NCBI GenBank assembly: GCA_913052515.1
Contig: CAJXFJ010000095.1
Coordinates: 1 to 6,689 of the forward strand
DNA length: 6,689 nucleotides
Origin: an uncultured Flavobacteriales bacterium
GTDB taxonomy: Bacteria > Bacteroidota > Bacteroidia > Flavobacteriales > Vicingaceae
Direction of reading: 5' to 3'
Shown here: piece by piece, positions 1-5,661 of the stretch
Layout: every line of letters starts with the position of its first letter
How positions within the stretch are numbered: the first letter of the stretch is position 1
The notes under the pieces: model-generated
Databases searched by the model: none
Told to the model about the DNA's origin: nothing
Seen by the model: only the letters and a program-made list of their open reading frames with translations
Translations under genes and position numbers: made by a program

Positions 1-660
1 TGCTGAAAGAATCGCATCATAATCGCCTACTTGAAAATCTTCATTTCGATAATATGCTGACACATCAGCAGCAACAGATCTTCCAGGTCGAGTATCTTGT
101 CCTTGAACAGTGATTCCATTTGTTAGATTAGAATTAATGTAACGCAAGGCCATTCCGAATGAAAAATTACGATTCAATTGCATTCCATAGGCGACATCTA
201 AAGCCCATTCATTCGGAGTAAAATTTCCTATAGCATTTCCTTGATCATCAGTAAAAGTGATTTCACCTAGCGAGAAGTAACGCAATGAACCACCAATGGT
301 CGAAATTTTATTTAATCTTTTATATCCGGATAAATAAGACAAGCTGATATCACCAACTAAATTTCTTAGCCATGGGCTGTAAGTTAAAGAAAATCCTCCT
401 TCACCGTCTATAAAAGCAAGTTTTGCGGGATTCCAGTGTATTGAATTTTCATCTGGTGAGGTTGCAACACCTGCATCACCCATTGCTCCTGAACGCGAGT
501 CTGGACTTATCAATAAAAAGGGCACTGCCGTTGTAATTGTATTTAGCTGTAAATCATCAGGAACATTATCAGGAGTAACCACATTCTGCGCTTGAACTAT
601 AGGTAAGCTAAGCAACAAAAATGCAACAGCAAAAAGTTTTCTAAAGTGTGTATTAGTCAC
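1..660 (-). CDS. porV: Type IX secretion outer-membrane shuttle protein PorV (LptO), 5' part only
   Basis: PorV is an outer-membrane beta-barrel of the FadL-like superfamily. It binds T9SS cargo through the C-terminal signal domain, carries it from the SprA translocon and anchors PorU at the attachment complex (known for the family). Seen here are 220 uninterrupted codons that run off the left edge; the family is usually about 380-400 residues, so a little over half is present. Residues 1-24 form a signal peptide with a basic start (FRK), a hydrophobic core and a VQA/QN cleavage site. After it come the conserved N-terminal motifs: an LNTITTAVPFLLISPDSRSG stretch, GAMGDAGVA, and IHWNPAKLAF (the usual S/WNPAK loop), then alternating beta-strand segments such as SLRYFSLGEI and FSFGMALRYI. 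The start is GTG at 660: an in-frame TAA lies at 670-672, and the next in-frame ATG falls well beyond the signal peptide. It lies 57 bp downstream of porU on the same strand and has its own candidate promoter. Very confident in family; the end is not visible. Confidence 0.93.
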   Translation of the reverse strand, partial: MTNTHFRKLFAVAFLLLSLPIVQAQNVVTPDNVPDDLQLNTITTAVPFLLISPDSRSGAMGDAGVATSPDENSIHWNPAKLAFIDGEGGFSLTYSPWLRNLVGDISLSYLSGYKRLNKISTIGGSLRYFSLGEITFTDDQGNAIGNFTPNEWALDVAYGMQLNRNFSFGMALRYINSNLTNGITVQGQDTRPGRSVAADVSAYYRNEDFQVGDYDAILSA

Positions 661-680
661 GTTTAATTTTTAAAGGATTG

Positions 681-688
681 CAAATATA
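681..688 (-). promoter_or_regulatory. Candidate Bacteroidota -7 box upstream of porV
   Basis: On the minus strand this reads TATATTTG, a perfect match to the Bacteroidota sigma -7 consensus TAnnTTTG. It ends 20 nt before the GTG of porV, which would give a leader of about 14 nt. No clear TTG -33 element is seen at the expected distance; the sequence there is only T-rich. It lies in the 57-bp gap between porU and porV, so porV may be transcribed on its own as well as by read-through from porU. Confidence 0.5.
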
Positions 689-717
689 ACAAACTTCCAA
701 AGGCTTAAAATTGGCAG

Positions 718-3700
718 TTAAAGGATAACAAGCTTTTCAAATTTTTCAATTGATGAGCCATTTCTAGCTCGAACTTGAAGCTTATACACATAAACTCCTT
801 TTCCAATTGAATCTCCGAATTCATCTTTTCCATTCCATCGAATATCTCGAGATAAATAGCCTTCATTCACGATTACTTGATTAAAGGATTTTACCAATTT
901 TCCAGAGACTGTAAATATTTCTAGCTTAACATCAAGTGGTACACCTGCTTGATTATGTTGAAAGATAAACTCGGTATTGGTTGTAAATGGATTGGGGTAA
1001 TTAACTAAGTTTTTAATCTCAATCTGCTTATCCTCATAAACCATAAACTCAATGGTTTTTTCTGAAGAATTATTAGCAACATCCCAAGCTTTTAAAGTTA
1101 TGGTATGTTTTCCTTCGTCTAAATCTTCAAAAGGAAATCGAATAACTCCTTTTTGATAACTATCCGTTTCTGCTTCATAGAAATCATTTAGAATAAATGA
1201 GTTTTCTGTGTTTCCGTCCAAAACAGCGACTAAATCATGTCCTAAGCCACTGCCCACTGTATTTACCCCTTGATTGTCAAACAATTTTGCTAACAACAAA
1301 GGGCTTGAATTCGTGATACCACCATAAACAAAAGACTCATCATTCATAAACAAATCAATTTGAGGACCTTCTTGGTCAGTAAGTGCAGAATCGTTACTTC
1401 CTCCAACAATTAATTGTTGTGAATAACCATTTGCATCTACAGAACCATTTTCTGCATAATAATAGACCTTCCCATTTCCATAACTGTAATTAATGTCTTT
1501 TGGCACAATAAATGAAAAACTAAAGTCTCCTTGGTTAACTGATGCTTTTCCTTTAAATATTCGGCTATCTCGTTTTTCAAATTCAAATACACCACCCCCA
1601 TCATTATTTAAAGTTTTTACATTTCTAGACTTATCATACACTGTTGGGTAAATATATCCATTGAATTGTGTCATTTTATTTCCGTTCTCATCCGCAACAT
1701 AGCCTGATATTGTAGTTTGAGATAAAGCCTTTAAAGTATCTGCTTGTCCTAATGGCCTCCCATTCACTTCTGTAGTAATCACTTGGTATTTTGGAATTGC
1801 TAATTTCAAAGCAGGGTCGCCTAGCAATGAAAAATTTCTCGAATTTGAACTTCCCGCATTTGCATTTTTAGTCTCCATAAAAATGTCTCCAACGCGCTTA
1901 AAATCTCCATTATTATCTCGTTCAAAAACAAAATTGTAAAACGATCTATTCAAGGTGTAATTAGGACTAGAGTATACCAATCTTGTAGTTGTCATAAGTG
2001 CTGCTCCCCCACCGTTTGGATTTAACAAAACCAACTCTCCCGCTGACGTTCTAAACGGATCATCAAAACGACTAAATTCACAGGTCGCTGTCACAAACAC
2101 AGGCATGTTTGTTTTCTTATCCCAAGACGTAATATCTTCAATACTCAAAATACGTTCTCCTGCCCAACCGGTTTCTCCGCCGTGCCCGGTATAATTTATT
2201 AATAATGCTCCATCTTGAACCGCACGATTAATTGCTTTATTCACTTCAGGATATCTTGAACCTCCAGCAGTAGACTCTTGATTATAAGCATCTAAATACA
2301 CTTTATCCAATTCCATATCCGGGTCATTCAAATCAACTAAAGTTGCAAGTTGATTTGATTGTGACATGTGAGTAACTCCATCTTCATCATCACCAACAAA
2401 CACGATTTTATTTCTCCAATCTGCTAAATTGTTGGTTGTGTTATATTGCTTGATCTTAGCAACAACACCAGCTGCTTCCTGTACTGTTTTTGATGGAATT
2501 CTACCTACGGCAATATCCATTTTCTCAGGATTAACTGTTGTATTTGGCCAAGTACCTTCTTCATCATCTAAAAGTCCCAAAAAATCATCAGAAACATAAG
2601 AGTATACAGGTTGTAGAAAGTTTGGTGATTGATAACTAACTACATAATTTGTATTTCCACTTAATCTATTTTTCAAGTCGTAAGATGCATCACCAAAAAG
2701 CAATAAATAGCGAGGAAGCTCACTTGCATTTGTTGCTCGATCATAAAACATCTTAGCAAAGGTTCGAATTGCAATAATATCTTGTGCTCCTGACGAAAAC
2801 TCATTATATATTTGATGTGTGGTTGCTAACTGAACAGTTAACCCCTCTTCTCTATGAAATTGTGCCAATTGCTCTGCTTGATTGTAAAACTTGGGATTGG
2901 TCACAATAATCATATCTGCTTGAGAAAAGGCGTGTAAATTTTGATTAGGCACCTTTCCAATTGGTATAATATTGATTGAATCAGCAGCGCTGAAAGCTAA
3001 ATACTCATTTAAATTACTTGTTTCATCAATAAATTTATAATTCGCACCCTGTTGAGTCAACTGAAGTGACTGAATGTTTGCAACATCTGTTACATCCCAA
3101 ATTCGAACAGAATTGTTACTCTGCAGAAAAAATTCAGATACTTGATTTGTTCCCACGGACTCAATATCTCTAAATGACATAAAAGATCCAGACATGACTA
3201 GCGACCTTCTAACATTTAAGTTGATAAAATTCAACCAAGCTTTAGCCACAGCCTGTGGTTTATTATAAGTTACACTTATATTAACAGGGTTATTAACTAA
3301 TGGAAAGGAATTAATACCTCTTGAAACTTTACCAAAAGCTACTTCATAGCGACTTAAAACAGTTGCACCAGCAGATGAAGTAAAGTTTGAGTTCTCGGCC
3401 TTTATAGAGAATGTACTTGTTACTCCTGCTCGAGCTACACCAAAAAATTCAAAGCTCGCCTCTTCGTTAACTATTAAATTAGGAATATCCCAACTAAAAT
3501 TGTAGGTTAAGATATTGTCAAAAGGCTCTCCAAGCCACTCTCTACCTGACTGAATCAAATTCACTTGATCCACTTCATGGTATGACAAATAATCATATGA
3601 GGTAACTGTATTTGTTATTACTCCAGAAGGAATTGATTTTGCTTGAATTCTTTTACCATTTCCAGGAGTAATCGCAATAAAGTAGAAGGTTGTATCTGAA

Positions 3701-4524
3701 TAAGGGTTTAAACGGTGTTTAAAATGATTCTTAGACGTATCATACTGCCACTCAACCTGATTGTCACCATAAAAAACAAAGTAGTCGTTTCGATTAAATT
3801 TTCCATCATTTTCTCCAATTGCTAAAATTGGATTCTCTAACATATCATCAGGTCTATCCTCATCATTAGACTCTGGCAAACTACCTCCCCCATAGCCATA
3901 TACTTTAAGAGTTCTTGGATCTAAATTTTCAACATCAATACCAAGACTATTTAAAAATTGATAGTTAAGCTTATATGCCCCCTCTTTGGTTACCCCTATC
4001 TTATACCAATCTCCACTTGACATTTTGGAATTCGATGCAAATGACAATGCCTTATTTCTCTTTAAAGGTTTAGAAATGGTTGAATACGAAACGGTAAAAT
4101 TTGTTAATTTGAAAAAACGACCATTAAATCGAAAGAAGGGATTGATTTTTATGTAGGCATGATTTTCCTTCTTAATTAATGAATTCTCTATATAAACCTG
4201 TGGTTCGCCCTCAATTTCAAGGCCTTGCAGCAACTGAATTTCATCTTCAGTTAAGGCTATCGAATTTTCATTTTCTATAACCGCTTGATTTATTGAACGA
4301 GATTTTAGATTCCCTACATTTAAATAAAGAAAAGGAAGCTTTGAGTCAGCAAAATCATATTGAGCTTCACTAAAGAATAAAGTCTTTTCTTGTTTATTTC
4401 CTTCTAGGCCATAATAAATGGGATCACCCCAATTTAAATCGACTTTTATTTGGTTCTGAGCATTTAAACTGAAATTAAAAGCCGTAGTAATCAGAAAGAT
4501 ATAGAGACTAATTCGATTTATCAT
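718..4524 (-). CDS. porU: Type IX secretion system sortase / C-terminal signal peptidase PorU (peptidase family C25, gingipain-like)
   Basis: PorU cleaves the CTD signal from T9SS cargo at the cell surface and can transfer the cargo to anionic lipopolysaccharide; it acts with PorV, PorQ and PorZ in the attachment complex (known from Porphyromonas). The 1,268-residue protein has a signal peptide (about 1-23, ending SLNA/Q). An N-terminal prodomain-like beta region follows, including the typical SGDWYKIGVTKEGAYKL stretch near residue 170. The gingipain-like caspase-fold domain spans about 536-908. It holds a catalytic His in NYTGHGGE (H781) and Cys in VTATCEFSRF (C815), 34 apart as expected, and ends in SLLGDPALKL. 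Ig-like segments come next, then its own CTD from about 1173 (NYPNPF to the end). The start at 4524 is preferred: it opens the signal peptide directly (MINR) and has an A-rich CAAAAGAAATT leader. An ATG 21 bp upstream (4545) would add seven residues, MYFSKEI, and is less fitting. It is somewhat longer than the roughly 1,160-residue Porphyromonas protein. porV follows; porP diverges. Confidence 0.95.
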   Translation of the reverse strand: MINRISLYIFLITTAFNFSLNAQNQIKVDLNWGDPIYYGLEGNKQEKTLFFSEAQYDFADSKLPFLYLNVGNLKSRSINQAVIENENSIALTEDEIQLLQGLEIEGEPQVYIENSLIKKENHAYIKINPFFRFNGRFFKLTNFTVSYSTISKPLKRNKALSFASNSKMSSGDWYKIGVTKEGAYKLNYQFLNSLGIDVENLDPRTLKVYGYGGGSLPESNDEDRPDDMLENPILAIGENDGKFNRNDYFVFYGDNQVEWQYDTSKNHFKHRLNPYSDTTFYFIAITPGNGKRIQAKSIPSGVITNTVTSYDYLSYHEVDQVNLIQSGREWLGEPFDNILTYNFSWDIPNLIVNEEASFEFFGVARAGVTSTFSIKAENSNFTSSAGATVLSRYEVAFGKVSRGINSFPLVNNPVNISVTYNKPQAVAKAWLNFINLNVRRSLVMSGSFMSFRDIESVGTNQVSEFFLQSNNSVRIWDVTDVANIQSLQLTQQGANYKFIDETSNLNEYLAFSAADSINIIPIGKVPNQNLHAFSQADMIIVTNPKFYNQAEQLAQFHREEGLTVQLATTHQIYNEFSSGAQDIIAIRTFAKMFYDRATNASELPRYLLLFGDASYDLKNRLSGNTNYVVSYQSPNFLQPVYSYVSDDFLGLLDDEEGTWPNTTVNPEKMDIAVGRIPSKTVQEAAGVVAKIKQYNTTNNLADWRNKIVFVGDDEDGVTHMSQSNQLATLVDLNDPDMELDKVYLDAYNQESTAGGSRYPEVNKAINRAVQDGALLINYTGHGGETGWAGERILSIEDITSWDKKTNMPVFVTATCEFSRFDDPFRTSAGELVLLNPNGGGAALMTTTRLVYSSPNYTLNRSFYNFVFERDNNGDFKRVGDIFMETKNANAGSSNSRNFSLLGDPALKLAIPKYQVITTEVNGRPLGQADTLKALSQTTISGYVADENGNKMTQFNGYIYPTVYDKSRNVKTLNNDGGGVFEFEKRDSRIFKGKASVNQGDFSFSFIVPKDINYSYGNGKVYYYAENGSVDANGYSQQLIVGGSNDSALTDQEGPQIDLFMNDESFVYGGITNSSPLLLAKLFDNQGVNTVGSGLGHDLVAVLDGNTENSFILNDFYEAETDSYQKGVIRFPFEDLDEGKHTITLKAWDVANNSSEKTIEFMVYEDKQIEIKNLVNYPNPFTTNTEFIFQHNQAGVPLDVKLEIFTVSGKLVKSFNQVIVNEGYLSRDIRWNGKDEFGDSIGKGVYVYKLQVRARNGSSIEKFEKLVIL
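721..1010 (-). other. C-terminal signal-like domain (CTD) of PorU
   Basis: This encodes the last ~95 residues of PorU. It opens with the YPNPF motif that marks the start of many T9SS C-terminal domains and FlgD-like Ig folds. It continues with LEIFTVSGKLVKSF, a WNGKDEFGDSIGKGVYVYKL segment and a short final strand ending KLVIL. These are the usual type A CTD landmarks. In Porphyromonas the PorU CTD is retained and docks on PorV, so by inference this domain is a permanent anchor and not a removable signal. Confidence 0.8.
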
Positions 4525-4579
4525 AATTTCTTTTGAAAAATACATAACTAAAGACTACTTGAAATATTGCACTCACTTT

Positions 4580-4613
4580 CAAATAATAAAAATAGTTATC
4601 TAAAATATAACAA
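4580..4613 (-). promoter_or_regulatory. Weak candidate promoter for porU
   Basis: Read on the minus strand, a TTG (4613-4611) is followed 23 nt later by ATTATTTG (4587-4580), which matches TAnnTTTG at all but the first two fixed positions. A second near-match, TATATTTT, lies at 4609-4602. Either would give a porU leader of roughly 50-75 nt. No perfect -7 box is present on this strand in the divergent region, so this call is tentative; porU may be expressed more weakly than its neighbours. Confidence 0.25.
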
Positions 4614-4634
4614 GTTTATAGTAATGAAGTTTAT
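4612..4634 (+). repeat. 8-bp direct repeat AAGTTTAT beside the porP promoter
   Basis: AAGTTTAT occurs at 4612-4619 and again at 4627-4634, 15 bp start to start. The second copy ends one base before the candidate -7 box. The position, covering the -33 zone of the porP promoter inside a divergent intergenic region, would suit a regulator or sigma-factor contact. The sequence is low in complexity and AT-rich, so chance is a real possibility. Confidence 0.25.
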
Positions 4635-4635
4635 T

Positions 4636-4643
4636 TATATTTG
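4636..4643 (+). promoter_or_regulatory. Candidate Bacteroidota -7 box for the porP/sprF-family gene
   Basis: TATATTTG is a perfect match to TAnnTTTG and is identical to the box before porV. It lies 24 nt ahead of the GTG start at 4668 and would place the transcript start near 4650, leaving a leader of about 18 nt. A clear TTG -33 element is missing; the expected zone holds GTTTA. Confidence 0.55.
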
Positions 4644-4667
4644 CGACCATGCTGAAGATTTTGTGGT

Positions 4668-5615
4668 GTGCGTAAAGGATTATATTATACATTAACTCTT
4701 CTGTTTTTCTCTTTGTCTGCTTACAGTCAGGATCCAATGTTTTCGCAATTTTATGCGAATCGATTGTATTTGAACCCTGCTTTTGCGGGTACTGCCAAGT
4801 GCCCCAGACTTACACTGAATTACAGAAATCAATGGCCTGGTATTGACAATAGCTTTGTTACTTATACAGCAAGCTATGACCAACAAGTAGACGCAGTTAA
4901 TGGCGGTTTAGGTGTTTTGCTTTTGAATGACCAAGCAGGAGAAGGTGTTTTAAGTACTACATCAGCTCATTTTCTTTATTCTTATCAATTTTCTGTAAAT
5001 CGTAAATTTTCTATTCGTTCGGGATTTCAAGCTAGCATTGTGCAAAAATCAATTGATGTAAGTAACCTTCGGTTTGGTGATATGATTGATGCAAGAAGAG
5101 GCTTTGTATACCAGTCTCAAGAGCAAATTAAAAATGACCAAGTATTTTATCCTGATTTCTCTTTTGGTTTACTTGGCTTTAGCGAGAAATATTATTTTGG
5201 TTTTGCTGTCCATCACTTAACAGCACCTGATGAAGGATTCATAGATTTATCAGTTCTGCCTAGAAGATTTACAGGGCATTTTGGAGCCGTTTTCCCATTT
5301 GGACTGCGAAATGATGACATGAGCTGGTCACCAAATGTTATTTACCAACAGCAAGAACAATTTACAGAATTAAACCTCGGAATGTACGTTACAAAAGGAC
5401 CAATAGTATTTGGTCTCTGGCATCGTTTAGGAGATTCATTCATTGCATTGCTAGGTATTGAAAAAGACAACTTTAAAATAGGATATAGCTATGATTTAAC
5501 TACTTCTATTTTATCAGATCGGACTGCAGGATCACATGAAGTTTCCTTTAGTTATATCTTCCCATGCAGACCGAAGAAGGTAAGATTTGAAACAATAAGC
5601 TGTCCCTCTTTTTAG
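4668..5615 (+). CDS. porP: PorP/SprF-family type IX secretion outer-membrane protein (gldK-linked type)
   Basis: PorP/SprF-family proteins are outer-membrane barrels. PorP itself associates with the GldK/GldN ring complex and PorE, while other paralogues export specific adhesins such as SprB (known for the family). The product has 315 residues, the usual length. Residues 1-20 are a signal peptide (MRKG, hydrophobic core, AYS/Q). The family signature follows directly: QDPMFSQFYANRLYLNPAFAG at 21-41, then YRNQWPG and TYTASYDQQV. GGLGVLLLNDQAGEG comes next, and barrel strands continue to SYDLTTSIL and HEVSFSYIF. A basic tail with Cys300 and Cys312 ends in ISCPSF. The start is GTG: an in-frame TGA lies at 4653-4655, and the first in-frame ATG is codon 24, past the signal peptide. 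Linkage to gldK argues for the core PorP role over an adhesin-specific SprF; the symbol is therefore an inference, while the family is secure. Confidence 0.9.
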   Translation: MRKGLYYTLTLLFFSLSAYSQDPMFSQFYANRLYLNPAFAGTAKCPRLTLNYRNQWPGIDNSFVTYTASYDQQVDAVNGGLGVLLLNDQAGEGVLSTTSAHFLYSYQFSVNRKFSIRSGFQASIVQKSIDVSNLRFGDMIDARRGFVYQSQEQIKNDQVFYPDFSFGLLGFSEKYYFGFAVHHLTAPDEGFIDLSVLPRRFTGHFGAVFPFGLRNDDMSWSPNVIYQQQEQFTELNLGMYVTKGPIVFGLWHRLGDSFIALLGIEKDNFKIGYSYDLTTSILSDRTAGSHEVSFSYIFPCRPKKVRFETISCPSF

Positions 5616-5633
5616 TTAATTAGTTTATTTGGG

Positions 5634-5641
5634 TATTTTTG
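5634..5641 (+). promoter_or_regulatory. Candidate Bacteroidota -7 box for gldK
   Basis: TATTTTTG matches TAnnTTTG perfectly and lies in the 46-bp gap between the porP and gldK genes, ending 20 nt before the gldK ATG. This is the same spacing as at porV. The transcript would start near 5648, giving a leader of about 14 nt. No TTG is found at -33. It could supplement read-through from the porP promoter, since no terminator hairpin is seen in the gap. Confidence 0.45.
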
Positions 5642-5661
5642 GAAGTCTTTTAAACATCAAC

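Noticed and set aside
661..717. Possible terminator after porU
   Set aside because: CCTTTGG/CCAAAGG-like pieces overlap each other and leave no loop followed by a T tract; no convincing hairpin was found.
4525..4545. Upstream ATG adding MYFSKEI to PorU
   Set aside because: The next ATG (4524) opens a standard signal peptide and has a better A-rich leader; the extension would put an unneeded segment in front of it. It is not strictly excluded.
4692..4886. 64-codon minus-strand ORF
   Set aside because: It lies wholly inside the porP-family gene on the opposite strand, has no signal or domain, and is a shadow of the real frame.
5616..5661. Possible terminator between the porP-family gene and gldK
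   Set aside because: The gap has T-rich runs but no GC stem that could form a hairpin; the T runs fit a promoter better.
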